A model generated the notes under the pieces. The model made no database searches, was not told where the DNA came from, and saw only the letters and a list, made by a program, of their open reading frames with translations. DNA of 61,475 nt. Source: Pseudomonas citronellolis (GTDB lineage: Bacteria; Pseudomonadota; Gammaproteobacteria; Pseudomonadales; Pseudomonadaceae). Location of the stretch: NCBI RefSeq assembly GCF_029335315.1, contig NZ_JARJLT010000072.1:1-61475 (forward strand), in the 5' to 3' direction. This document shows positions 45,812-54,735 of this stretch, piece by piece (position 1 is the stretch's first letter; each line of letters starts with the position of its first letter). Both the position numbers and the translations under genes were made by a program.

Positions 45812-47908
45812 ATGCAACGGGATGATGCTGAGAGGCTGCTGAAAGTCGCTATTGGTAGCACGGCAGCCGTATTCAGGGATGGGCAGTGGGAGGCTATTGA
45901 CGCCCTGGTTAACCAGCGCAAGAAGATGCTAGTTGTCCAGCGCACAGGCTGGGGCAAGAGCTCCGTGTACTTTATCAGTACGCGGATTCTGCGTGATCGA
46001 GGGCAGGGGCCAACCATTATCATCTCGCCTTTGCTGGCGCTGATGCGTAATCAGATCGAGGCGGCCGGCCGCCTGGGGATTAACGCGGTCACCATCAACT
46101 CCACCAATACCCATGAATGGGAGCAGGCTCGGCAGGCGGTGCTTGCTGATCAGGTCGATTGCTTGTTGATTTCTCCGGAACGGTTGTCGAACGAAGGGTT
46201 TATAGAAACCATTCTTCAGCCAATCGCGGACCGTATCGGCCTGATGGTGATTGATGAGGCGCACTGTATTTCCGACTGGGGACATGATTTTCGGCCGGAC
46301 TACCGGCGCATCGTCAACATTCTGCGTTTCCTCCCAGCCAATACCCCTGTGCTGGGGACGACTGCTACAGCCAATGACCGAGTGGTTAAGGATATTCAGG
46401 CGCAGTTTGGCGATATCCATATCGTGCGTGGCACGCTGACCCGAGAGAGCCTTGCGTTGCAGAATTTGCGCATGCCTGATCAAGCGAGCCGCTTGGCATG
46501 GCTCGCTCAAACCATCCCGACACTGCCGGGTACTGGCATTCTTTATACGCTCACCCAGCGTGATAGCGAGCAGGTCACTCGCTGGTTGCGTGCGAATGGG
46601 ATCAAGGCTGCGTCGTATCACAGTGATGTAGTCCACCCCGAATTCGATACCAGTGACCAATACCGTCAGCACCTGGAAGATGAGTTGCTGGCGAATAACA
46701 TCAAGGTGTTGGTGGCGACCACTGCGCTGGGGATGGGCTATGACAAGCCGGATCTTGGCTTTGTCATTCACTACCAAGCGCCTGGCTCGATCGTCGCGTA
46801 CTACCAGCAGGTTGGTCGTGCAGGGCGGGCGATCGATTATTCGCTCGGTCTGCTGATGTCTGGAGAGGAAGACGAGAAGATTCATGCTTTTTTTAGGCGC
46901 TCGGCCTTCCCGCCGGCTGGTCAAGTTCGGCACTTGCTGGGTGTGCTAGCGAGTCATGATGGTCTGACGCTGCGTGATTTGGAGGAGCACAGCAATCTCG
47001 CGCATGGGCAGATCGAGAAGATCCTTAAGCTACTCAGCGTTGAAAACCCTGCGCCGCTGATCAAGATCGGCAGCAAGTGGTATCGCACACCAGTTCCTTA
47101 CGAGCTTGATGAAGAGCGAATTGCTCAGCTCACCCTGTTGCGCGAGCAGGAGTGGCAGCAAGTGCAGGCTTACTTGAATGAGCCTGGCTGCCTGATGGCG
47201 TTTTTACGCTCTGCGCTTGATGACCCCGAGCATGAGGCGTGCGGTAAGTGCGCAAACTGCCTCGGTAAGGCGCTGGTGTCCGGTGCTGTGGGCAGCAGGC
47301 TGGTGCATGAGGCCGCGACCTTTGTTCGGCATGCCGAGTTTCCCATCAAACCCAAGAAGCAGGTCGCCAAGGGGGGCTTTCAACATTACGGCTTCCCGAC
47401 GAATCTACCCCCTCAGCTTCAGGCGGAAGAAGGGCGTGTTCTGTCGCAATGGCGTGATGGTGGCTGGGGAGATTTAGCGGCTGACGGCAAAGAACAAGGC
47501 CATTTTGACGACGCGTTGGTTGCTGCTATTGCAGAGATGATCCAAGCGCGTTGGCAGCCTGAACCAAAGCCTACCTGGCTGTGCTGTGTGCCTTCTCTGG
47601 GGCATCCAACGCTGGTTCCTGATTTCGGTCGACGGCTGGCTGCTGCTCTGTGGATTCCCTTTGTCGAGTGCGTAAGCAAGGTCAGGCAGAATGAGCCACA
47701 GAAGTGGCAATACAATCGCTTCCACCAGTGCCGGAATTTAGATGGCGTTTTCGCTGTAGGCGAAGGTATCCCATCGGGCCCGGTACTGCTGGTTGATGAC
47801 ATGATCGATTCAGGCTGGACGATGACCGTTATTGCTGCACTGCTTAGGCGTGCGGGTAGCGGGCCTGTCTATCCGCTGGCAATTTCATCTACGGCAAGCA
47901 AGGCATGA
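45812..47908 (+). CDS. RecQ-like helicase fused to phosphoribosyltransferase-like domain
   Basis: 698 residues. RecQ core with an altered Walker A (RTGWGKSSVYF, about 44-54), VIDEAHCISDWGHDFRPDYR (about 146-165), and QQVGRAGR (about 331-338). A zinc site CGKCANC lies at about 476. The last 170 residues resemble a ComF/phosphoribosyltransferase domain; VLLVDDMIDSGWTM (about 656-669) is a PRPP-binding loop. Such fusions are rare. It is separated from the methyltransferase by 41 bases and overlaps the DprA-like gene by 4 bases. Confidence 0.85.
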   Translation: MQRDDAERLLKVAIGSTAAVFRDGQWEAIDALVNQRKKMLVVQRTGWGKSSVYFISTRILRDRGQGPTIIISPLLALMRNQIEAAGRLGINAVTINSTNTHEWEQARQAVLADQVDCLLISPERLSNEGFIETILQPIADRIGLMVIDEAHCISDWGHDFRPDYRRIVNILRFLPANTPVLGTTATANDRVVKDIQAQFGDIHIVRGTLTRESLALQNLRMPDQASRLAWLAQTIPTLPGTGILYTLTQRDSEQVTRWLRANGIKAASYHSDVVHPEFDTSDQYRQHLEDELLANNIKVLVATTALGMGYDKPDLGFVIHYQAPGSIVAYYQQVGRAGRAIDYSLGLLMSGEEDEKIHAFFRRSAFPPAGQVRHLLGVLASHDGLTLRDLEEHSNLAHGQIEKILKLLSVENPAPLIKIGSKWYRTPVPYELDEERIAQLTLLREQEWQQVQAYLNEPGCLMAFLRSALDDPEHEACGKCANCLGKALVSGAVGSRLVHEAATFVRHAEFPIKPKKQVAKGGFQHYGFPTNLPPQLQAEEGRVLSQWRDGGWGDLAADGKEQGHFDDALVAAIAEMIQARWQPEPKPTWLCCVPSLGHPTLVPDFGRRLAAALWIPFVECVSKVRQNEPQKWQYNRFHQCRNLDGVFAVGEGIPSGPVLLVDDMIDSGWTMTVIAALLRRAGSGPVYPLAISSTASKA

Positions 47909-49263
47909 TAAATACCAATACACAGTCGATCCTGCTGCTGACTTCTTATTTCTCGAAGTCAGCTGGCGACGCAAAACCGCTTTCTCCGACGGAGTGGGGG
48001 CGTTTCGCACTGTGGCTCAACGAGCAAGGCAAGACGCCTGCAGACCTGGTGACGGCTGAGCCGCGTGCAGTGTTGCAGGGCTGGCAAGACGACAAGATCT
48101 CGTTGGCGCGCATCGAGCAGCTACTTGGGCGAGGGCATGCGTTGGCATTGGCCCTGGAGAAATGGAGTCGCGCTGGGATATGGGTGCTTACTCGCTCGGA
48201 TGCTGACTATCCCAAGCTGCTCAAGCAGCGACTGCGTAACAGCGCCCCTCCCGTTCTGTTCGGTTGTGGCAATGCGCGCCTGCTGAATCAGCGTGGTGTT
48301 TGTGTGGTCGGTGCACGCAAGGCTGATGAGGCGGATCTCGGTTTCGCCACTGCCTTGGGTGAGCGTATTGCGGTGGCAGGTTTTTCGGTGGTCTCCGGGG
48401 GGGCGCGTGGCGTCGATGAGGCTGCAATGTTGGGTGGTTTGAACCAGGATGGAACTGTAATCGGCATCATGGCAGACAGCCTGCTGTCGGCGGCGATGGC
48501 CAGCAAGTGGCGGAAGGGATTGATGGACAACAATCTCGTGCTGGTTTCGCCGTTTTATCCTGAAGCTGGTTTCAACGCCGGAAACGCCATGGCGCGGAAC
48601 AAGTACATCTACTGCCTGAGCCAAGCAGCGGTGGTGGTTCGTTCTGATACGAAAGGCGGGACCTGGAGCGGAGCGATTGAAAACCTGAAAAAAGCATGGG
48701 TGCCTCTTTGGGTTAAGCGAGTTCAGGATGTTCAGTCTGGAAACCAGGCGCTGATATCGGAAGGTGGATATTGGTTGCAGGGGGCTGTCGAGAATCTGGA
48801 TATTCAGAGTTTGTGTGCGCCAGTCACCTCTAATCCGGCTGCTGCCGATCTGCTTTCTACTGATAGCGGAGTTGCTGTTACCGATACAGAGCCAGCAGGC
48901 CCGAATGTCGCTGAGGAAGATCCCTCACAAGCATCGTCCTCAGTCAGTGGCCCGGTTGATCAGGCTTCTCAAACGAGTCCCGAGCCAAATGCCGTCGCTA
49001 TTGAAATGAGTTTTTATCAGTTCTTCCTCAGCAAAATGGCGCACCTCCAGGCAGCCGTCACCGCTGACGAGTTGGCTGAGCGGTGGGATGTGCCAAAGAA
49101 GCAGATCAACGATTGGCTCAAGCAGTCGGTCGACGAAGGGCGTGTGCGCAAGCTTTCAAAACCTGTGCGCTATCAGCTCATGAAAGACCCTGGGCTAGAA
49201 AACGTAGCTGCTGAAAAAACAGGTAGTGAATCTGTCGGGCAGCTGGGGCTTGGCCTCGATTAA
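47905..49263 (+). CDS. DprA/Smf-like DNA-processing protein
   Basis: 452 residues. The Rossmann-type DprA domain shows VVGARKAD, VVSGGARGVDEAAM (about 163-176) and GNAMARNKYIY, with TKGGTWSGA near 250. Residues about 310-370 are a Ser/Pro/Glu-rich linker, and a C-terminal winged helix follows (TADELAERWDVPKKQINDWL, about 383-402). Chromosomal DprA loads RecA on incoming single strands in transformation. Here it is encoded with a RecQ-ComF-like fusion inside a defence operon, so it is a paralogue recruited for defence. Confidence 0.82.
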   Translation: MINTNTQSILLLTSYFSKSAGDAKPLSPTEWGRFALWLNEQGKTPADLVTAEPRAVLQGWQDDKISLARIEQLLGRGHALALALEKWSRAGIWVLTRSDADYPKLLKQRLRNSAPPVLFGCGNARLLNQRGVCVVGARKADEADLGFATALGERIAVAGFSVVSGGARGVDEAAMLGGLNQDGTVIGIMADSLLSAAMASKWRKGLMDNNLVLVSPFYPEAGFNAGNAMARNKYIYCLSQAAVVVRSDTKGGTWSGAIENLKKAWVPLWVKRVQDVQSGNQALISEGGYWLQGAVENLDIQSLCAPVTSNPAAADLLSTDSGVAVTDTEPAGPNVAEEDPSQASSSVSGPVDQASQTSPEPNAVAIEMSFYQFFLSKMAHLQAAVTADELAERWDVPKKQINDWLKQSVDEGRVRKLSKPVRYQLMKDPGLENVAAEKTGSESVGQLGLGLD

Positions 49264-49282
49264 TTTTTGAAGGGATTATCTA

Positions 49283-52102
49283 ATGTCGTTGAAACCCTGG
49301 CGCCTTATCGCCGAACCCCATGAAGACGTGCGCAGCGGCACTTTTGTTCAGGCGGAGTTCGCTGCCGATATCACTCGTGTCCACACCGGCACGGCGGCGG
49401 CGGAGTACCAAGATCCAAAGCTGTTTTTTCAGCGCACCTTTATTACCGAGGGTATGCGTCTTTTGCTGGATTCGGTGGTTAAGCGCTTGTCTGGTAAAGG
49501 CGGCGACCCTGTCATTCAGCTGCAGACGGCCTTCGGCGGCGGCAAGACCCACACCATGCTGGCGGTCTATCACCTCGCTCAGGGCAAGGTTCCGGCTAGT
49601 GAGATGCCCGGCGTCGGCTCGATTCTTAACAAAGCAGGTGTTAACGAGCTGGCACCTGCGCGTGTAGCAGTGCTGGATGGCATCAAGTCGTCTCCCAACC
49701 AGCCGGTGCAGCATGGCGCCTGTTCAGTGCGCACGCTGTGGGGTGAGCTGGCTTGGCAGCTGGGCGGTGAAGAGGGATATGCTCTAGTAGCTGATGCCGA
49801 CTTGTCTGGCACCTCACCGGGTAAAGATGTGCTGGTTACGTTGCTGAGCCGATATGCGCCGTGCGTGATCCTGGTCGACGAGTTGGTGGCCTATATCCGT
49901 CAGTTCGAGGAGGGCATTTCGCTGGCCGGCGGAACCTTCGACTCCAACCTGACCTTTATTCAGGCGCTAACCGAGGCGCTCAAGGCTGTACCGACGGCCG
50001 TGATGTTGGCCTCATTGCCAGAGTCCGAAAAAGAGGCTGGCAGTCAGCGCGGTGTGCGTGCCCTGGAAGCACTGTCGCACTACTTCGGACGTGTTCAGGC
50101 GCTATGGAAGCCGGTGGCCACGGAGGAGGCGTTCGAGATCGTTCGTCGCCGGCTGTTCAGCCGAATCAATGACCAGCTAGCCGCCGAGCAAGTTTGCCGT
50201 CAGTTTGCGGATTTCTATATTGCTCATAGCGGCAAGTTTCCCTCGGAAACCCAGGAAAGCCATTACTACGAGCGCCTGAAGCAGGCTTACCCGATTCATC
50301 CTGAGGTGTTTGACCGGCTGTATGACGACTGGTCGAGCCTCGACAACTTCCAGCGCACCCGTGGCGTGCTGAAGATGATGGCCAAGATCATCTACAGCCT
50401 GTGGAAAGACGGAAACAACGATCCGTTGATCATGGCCGGCAGCCTGCCGTTTTCGGATTCCGACACCCGTAACGAGTTCACCTATTACCTGCCAGCAGGC
50501 TGGGATCCGGTGGTGGATCGGGATATCGACGGGCCGCGTGCCGAAACTGTTGCCATCGAAAACCACGATGCGCGGCTGGGTGCTGTGCACGCCTGCCGTC
50601 GGACTGCACGTACGATTTTCCTCGGTAGTGCGCCGACAACCTCCAGTCAGCTGGTTCGCGGTATCGAACTTGAGCGCGTGCTGCTTGGTAGTGCTCAGCC
50701 GGAGCAGCAACTGGGGCTGTATGAAGATGCACTGCGTCGTTTGGGTGACAAGTTGCATTACCTGAACAGTGCCAATGGTCGCTATTGGTTTGACACTCGC
50801 CCGAACCTGCGTCGTGAGATGGAGGAGCGCAAGAAACGCTTCAAGGACCGCGAGGATGTTTTCCCGACCCTGCGTCAGCGCCTGAATAATTTGGGCGGCT
50901 GTTTTGGTGGTGTACACGTATTTACCGGCAGTGGTGATGTGCCAGATGACTGGACGCTGCGCCTGGTGGTGCTGGCACCTGACTCGCCTTACAGCAAAAC
51001 TGGGCCGAATGCGGCGCGGAACAAGGCGCTGGAAATCCTTAAAAGTCGAGGTGAGCAGCCACGGCAAAAGCAGAATCGCCTGATTTTCCTGGCTGCGGAT
51101 GCCGACAACGTGAGCCGCATGAAGGATCACGCGCGTTCAGTTTTGGCCTGGGAGTCCATTGTCAGCGACTACAAGGACAACCGTCTGACGCTCGACAATC
51201 TGATGGCCAATAATGCTTCGGCCAGTCTAGATCAGGCCCGTGATACGCTGAATCGTAGCCTGCGCGAAACCTGGAAGTGGCTGCTGGCGCCTGTGCAGCA
51301 TGCTAGTAATTTGACTGAGATCGTTTGGGAACCCTATGCCATCAATCCGGGGGCTTCGAGCTTGTCCCAAGAGATTGAAAAGGTTCTGCGGGAAAACGAG
51401 CTGCTGATTACCGAGTGGGCGCCGATCCATCTGTCCAACATGCTCAAGCGCTGGTTCTGGAAGGACGGCGGAGCTGATGTCGGGGCGCTGGATGTGTGGC
51501 AGAAAACCTGCTGCTACTTGTACCTGCCGCGTCTGCGAGATGATCAGGTGTTTGCCCGCACTCTGAACCAAGGTGTGCAGAGCAAGGACTTCTTTGCAGT
51601 AGCGCAGGGCAAGGAGGGCGACCGCTATCCGGGCTTTGTGTATGGCAAATCAACTTCGGTCATTCTTGACGGTTCTTGCCTGCTAATCGAACCAAGCGCG
51701 GCGTCGGACTATGCGGAGGCACTCCTAGCCGCCAGTGCGGCATCCACGGTGCAGCCGTCTGCAGGGGGGCTTATCCATGACATTCCTGCCGGAAGCTCTG
51801 GAGGAACTGCTGGTGGTGCTGGTACGGGTGGCAGTTCTTCTGGTTCGACCGATGCAACAGTGGTCAAGGCATTGCCGACGCAGTTCTATGCCAGCGCTGA
51901 GCTAGATCCGGTCAAGGCCAAGATGCAGTTTGCAACGCTGGTTGACGAGGTGATTCAGCAGTTCACCGCCAAGCATGGCGTGAATGTGACCATCTCCATC
52001 GATATCCAGGCCAGCAGCGCGGGTGGTTTTGATGACTCAGTGCAGCGGTCGGTGAAGGAGAACTGCAGCGTATTGAAGGTGAATACCTACGAGTTTGAGT
52101 AG
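49283..52102 (+). CDS. DUF499-family ATPase
   Basis: 939 residues. DUF499 proteins are large AAA-type ATPases found with DUF1156 methyltransferases in phage-defence islands. Walker A is [11 protein letters not shown] (about 83-93), Walker [11 protein letters not shown] (about 194-203). A Gly/Ser-rich linker lies at about 835-857, followed by a C-terminal 80-residue domain. It is the last gene of the seven-gene operon, 19 bases after the DprA-like gene. Confidence 0.85.
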   Translation: MSLKPWRLIAEPHEDVRSGTFVQAEFAADITRVHTGTAAAEYQDPKLFFQRTFITEGMRLLLDSVVKRLSGKGGDPVIQLQTAFGGGKTHTMLAVYHLAQGKVPASEMPGVGSILNKAGVNELAPARVAVLDGIKSSPNQPVQHGACSVRTLWGELAWQLGGEEGYALVADADLSGTSPGKDVLVTLLSRYAPCVILVDELVAYIRQFEEGISLAGGTFDSNLTFIQALTEALKAVPTAVMLASLPESEKEAGSQRGVRALEALSHYFGRVQALWKPVATEEAFEIVRRRLFSRINDQLAAEQVCRQFADFYIAHSGKFPSETQESHYYERLKQAYPIHPEVFDRLYDDWSSLDNFQRTRGVLKMMAKIIYSLWKDGNNDPLIMAGSLPFSDSDTRNEFTYYLPAGWDPVVDRDIDGPRAETVAIENHDARLGAVHACRRTARTIFLGSAPTTSSQLVRGIELERVLLGSAQPEQQLGLYEDALRRLGDKLHYLNSANGRYWFDTRPNLRREMEERKKRFKDREDVFPTLRQRLNNLGGCFGGVHVFTGSGDVPDDWTLRLVVLAPDSPYSKTGPNAARNKALEILKSRGEQPRQKQNRLIFLAADADNVSRMKDHARSVLAWESIVSDYKDNRLTLDNLMANNASASLDQARDTLNRSLRETWKWLLAPVQHASNLTEIVWEPYAINPGASSLSQEIEKVLRENELLITEWAPIHLSNMLKRWFWKDGGADVGALDVWQKTCCYLYLPRLRDDQVFARTLNQGVQSKDFFAVAQGKEGDRYPGFVYGKSTSVILDGSCLLIEPSAASDYAEALLAASAASTVQPSAGGLIHDIPAGSSGGTAGGAGTGGSSSGSTDATVVKALPTQFYASAELDPVKAKMQFATLVDEVIQQFTAKHGVNVTISIDIQASSAGGFDDSVQRSVKENCSVLKVNTYEFE

Positions 52103-52140
52103 AGTCCTTGAGGGTGGGCGTCCTTGATAAACGCCCGCTG

Positions 52141-52443
52141 CTACTGCCAATGCCCCGGGATTTCGATGCCGTAGTTCTTGGCGACGGTTTTTAGCGTTGC
52201 GAGGATCTCTGCGTGTCGTGCCTGGTCGGCTGGCTGCCAGGTCTCACGGCGATCCAGTAGGCCTTTCAGCTCGCCCAGGTTGTACATTCCCAGTCGGTGA
52301 AAGTTTCCCCAGCTCGGTACGCCAAACAGGTTGTAGATGACCACGGTGGCGTCGCGTTCGCTGGCAAGACGCTTTTCCCCGCTGAGCTTTTCGGCAGCAG
52401 CTTCGGCTTCATCTCGATCGTCGTAGGTGTTGAGCAGTTTCAT
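52141..52443 (-). CDS. Small hypothetical protein
   Basis: 100 residues from the ATG at 52443; a TTG seven codons upstream is less likely. It has a charged N-terminal helix (DDRDEAEAAAEKLSGEKR), a central VVIYNLFGVPSWGNFHRLG and a C-terminal helix. No family recognised. It is convergent with the DUF499 gene (38 bases between stops) and lies between the operon and the IS66 remnant. Confidence 0.5.
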   Translation of the reverse strand: MKLLNTYDDRDEAEAAAEKLSGEKRLASERDATVVIYNLFGVPSWGNFHRLGMYNLGELKGLLDRRETWQPADQARHAEILATLKTVAKNYGIEIPGHWQ

Positions 52444-52514
52444 CAGTACTTGGCTGTAGTCCAATTAGGCGGTGGATTCTGCCTGACAGGCAAAAAAAGA
52501 ACATCTAAGGATCT

Positions 52515-52552
52515 GTTCAGGTAGAGCCGCAGGCAAGCGGCTCTACCTGAAC
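52515..52552. repeat. Large perfect hairpin
   Basis: 16-bp perfect stem (GTTCAGGTAGAGCCGC with its complement), loop AGGCAA. No U-tract on either side. It lies in 390 bases between the gene at 52141 and the IS66 remnant. The rest of this gap holds a minus-strand frame with a hydrophobic end (52567-52872) that overlaps the remnant and is doubtful. Confidence 0.6.
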
Positions 52553-52836
52553 ATGTACCAATCGAATTAGCTCCGTTGCAGCAGGCTGAGGATCCAGCAC
52601 GTCAGCAATACAGCGACGAGCAGTGGTGAAAACTGCACCACCAGAATCACTAGTAGCAACGACTCACCGAGTTGAGCACCGAGCGCGCAGCTACCTACAC
52701 CGCCGGCCAGGCCGCCGAGGATGTCTCTGTCGCTAGTCCCCCGTCTGAAGGCGTGACAGACCGCGCAGCCGTCAATGGAGCTATTGCGGCTGATTGTGGG
52801 TGGCCGGTCGGAATGGAGTAGTAGCCCATTGTTAGT

Positions 52837-52995
52837 ATGAGCCTGATCCAGTCGGCGCGAATGAATGGGCATGATCCGTATGCCTATCTCAAGGATGTGC
52901 TCACGCGGCTGCCGACGCAGAAGGCCAGCACTCTGACTGAGTTACTGCCGCACAACTGGGTATCCGCCGGCAAGGTGTAATGCCCGTTCGCTTAC
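52837..52995 (+). pseudogene. IS66-family tnpC 3' end and right terminal inverted repeat
   Basis: The frame reads SLIQSARMNGHDPYAYLKDV, then TRLPTQKAS and ELLPHNW before the stop at 52980. This is the conserved C-terminal end of IS66 transposases. The frame is broken by a stop upstream. The following 15 bases, read inward, are GTAAGCGAACGGGCA, typical of IS66 ends. The rest of tnpC is absent. Confidence 0.75.
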
Positions 52996-53006
52996 CATTG
53001 TTAGCC

Positions 53007-54269
53007 TCAGGGGTTCTTGCGAAGGACGAGAAGCGTCTCGTTAAGTTCGGCCCGCCAGCCTTGCTGTGCTGAGGATCGCATGGAGCGGAACGCCTCACTT
53101 CGTACCCATTGGTAACCCATGCTCAACGCCAACTCTTTCAAGATATCTGCTACTGGCACCAGCGTACCGTTGTACAGGCTATCTCCAACGACAGCCCATA
53201 CTTCGCCCCCGGCATAGATCTTGTTGTGCAGGTCAGCCAGTATTTGATGCATGTCCGCGAAGTAGGCATCCACCATTGCTGGAATGTTCTTATTCCAAAG
53301 CAGGCTCGCCTGGTCATGAAGGCGTTCGGAGACGATATCGAGTGCTTTCGATCCCGGCGGTTTAGCCGCGTACTCACGGTGAATCTGAACGTGAGAAGTC
53401 AGCGTTGATTGCCTTAGGGTTCGGTTAGAAGCTGTGTCTGAAAGGTACCCCAGCATCCACAACTCGACGTTGTACACATCTGTGTAGTCGAACGAGTTTG
53501 GGTAGGGGGGGGAAAATACCGCGAGGTCAGCTTGCGGTACCTCCCGCAGCTTTTCCCTTGAATCCCCCCGAAGCAGAGTAAAGGAGCGAACCGGCCTAAA
53601 GGCATGGGCAGTGAGTTCGATGAGCGCCATCTCAACCCGCTGCATGAACATCTTATCAAGTGCCTCTGGCGTTGCTTGGCGTGAGAGCCAATTCTGCCGA
53701 TAGCGTCGTCCTTTACCGCTTACCAGAACATTGCTGACATCGACAACAACCCCCCCCAGCAATGCCAGGAAAAAGCGTCGATGCGCCTCTAGTTTGAGTG
53801 CAGAGACTCCTACTCGATACGCCTCAATCCGTTGCGCAACTGCATCGGAGTATATCCAGCGACCATTTACCCCAGGTTCGACAAATGTCGGGGGGAGGTG
53901 GCTTAGGTCAAAACGAGGAGCATCACGCAACCCCATCTTCAGTCGCTGAAAGTCCCGAAGTAGTCCAACGGGATCGTGATCCGTCAGCTTTGCCTCGATC
54001 AAATCGGCAAGATAGGGATTGACCTCAATCGTGACAGGCTCAACCCCTAAAAACTGACAGGTGAGAGCCGTTGTTCCCGACCCGCCAAAGGGATCGATGC
54101 AGCGCGTTACCGGACGGCCGCTCTCGCCCAGCGCGCGAGCAACAAGCTCAGGCGCGAACGCTTCCTTGAATTTCCGCCACTGTTGGAATGGCAGAGGATG
54201 TGCCCCTGCGTTAGTGCCCAGAGTTGGCACCACCCGACCTTGAGTCCAGCGCTCAAATGCAGCCTGCAT
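53007..54269 (-). CDS. Site-specific DNA methyltransferase (amino type)
   Basis: 420 residues from the ATG at 54269, which has AAGGAG five bases upstream. SAM-binding motif I CIDPFGGSGTTALT is at about 56-69 and the catalytic motif IV FSPPYPNSFDYTDVYN at about 245-260, with about 175 residues between them; SPPY suggests N4-cytosine or N6-adenine as target. It is divergent from the HTH regulator and ATPase-nuclease genes, and the 81 bases between carry the probable operators. It may protect host DNA against that cluster. Confidence 0.85.
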   Translation of the reverse strand: MQAAFERWTQGRVVPTLGTNAGAHPLPFQQWRKFKEAFAPELVARALGESGRPVTRCIDPFGGSGTTALTCQFLGVEPVTIEVNPYLADLIEAKLTDHDPVGLLRDFQRLKMGLRDAPRFDLSHLPPTFVEPGVNGRWIYSDAVAQRIEAYRVGVSALKLEAHRRFFLALLGGVVVDVSNVLVSGKGRRYRQNWLSRQATPEALDKMFMQRVEMALIELTAHAFRPVRSFTLLRGDSREKLREVPQADLAVFSPPYPNSFDYTDVYNVELWMLGYLSDTASNRTLRQSTLTSHVQIHREYAAKPPGSKALDIVSERLHDQASLLWNKNIPAMVDAYFADMHQILADLHNKIYAGGEVWAVVGDSLYNGTLVPVADILKELALSMGYQWVRSEAFRSMRSSAQQGWRAELNETLLVLRKNP

Positions 54270-54315
54270 TTCTTCTCCTTCGAACCTGTTGCGCGTGCGC
54301 TGAAGTGATGATAAA

Positions 54316-54347
54316 TATGCGCATAGATTTGTCAATAAATGCGCGTT
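54316..54347. promoter_or_regulatory. Two palindromic operator-like sites
   Basis: TATGCGCATA at 54316-54325 (perfect palindrome) and AAATGCGCGTTT at 54336-54347 (near palindrome) share ATGCGC and are centred 21 bases apart, two helix turns, in the divergent promoter region. A third TATGCGCATA occurs at 54576-54585 inside the regulator gene. Confidence 0.55.
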
Positions 54348-54350
54348 TAA

Positions 54351-54698
54351 ATGCCGAAAAGAAATGCTACAGCCATCGACGTCGGAGCTGCGCTGGCGAG
54401 CGCCTTCTCTCGACGAGGCCAGACGCAATCACAGGTGGCTGCGATGTATGGCGTATCGCAAAGTCGCATTGGGCGTATTTATGCTGGTGATTTCACTCGG
54501 CGATCTCACACGGCCAAACAGATGTGCGAGGACACAGGGGTAAAGTTCCTTGATGCGCCAGCCGATATGGATCGATATGCGCATAACAGGAAGCGCTTGA
54601 TTCGGCTGCTCGATGTCGTGTGGAAAGGTACAGATGAGGATGCGGCATACTTAGCCGATGCATTGATCGCGATCGGCCGGTTGCGGCATAGCGACTGA
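54351..54698 (+). CDS. HTH regulator (controller-like)
   Basis: 115 residues. A helix-turn-helix at about 18-50 (TQSQVAAMYGVSQSRIGRIY), then a helical tail. The ATG lies directly after the second operator-like site and has no ribosome-binding site, so its message may be leaderless or poorly translated, as for some restriction-modification controller proteins. It probably controls the divergent methyltransferase and the ATPase operon that starts 37 bases after its stop. Confidence 0.75.
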   Translation: MPKRNATAIDVGAALASAFSRRGQTQSQVAAMYGVSQSRIGRIYAGDFTRRSHTAKQMCEDTGVKFLDAPADMDRYAHNRKRLIRLLDVVWKGTDEDAAYLADALIAIGRLRHSD

Positions 54699-54735
54699 TC
54701 CGGGCAAGGTGCGATTATTTCTACAAGGAGGTACT

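Noticed and set aside
52567-52872. 101-residue minus-strand frame with a hydrophobic C terminus
   Set aside because: Its start lies inside the IS66 tnpC remnant on the other strand and no ribosome-binding site is visible; at best the tail of a broken membrane-protein gene.
54709-54735. Earlier GTG start for the zinc-hook ATPase
   Set aside because: The GTG at 54736 is preceded by AAGGAGG at suitable spacing, while the earlier one has no such site.
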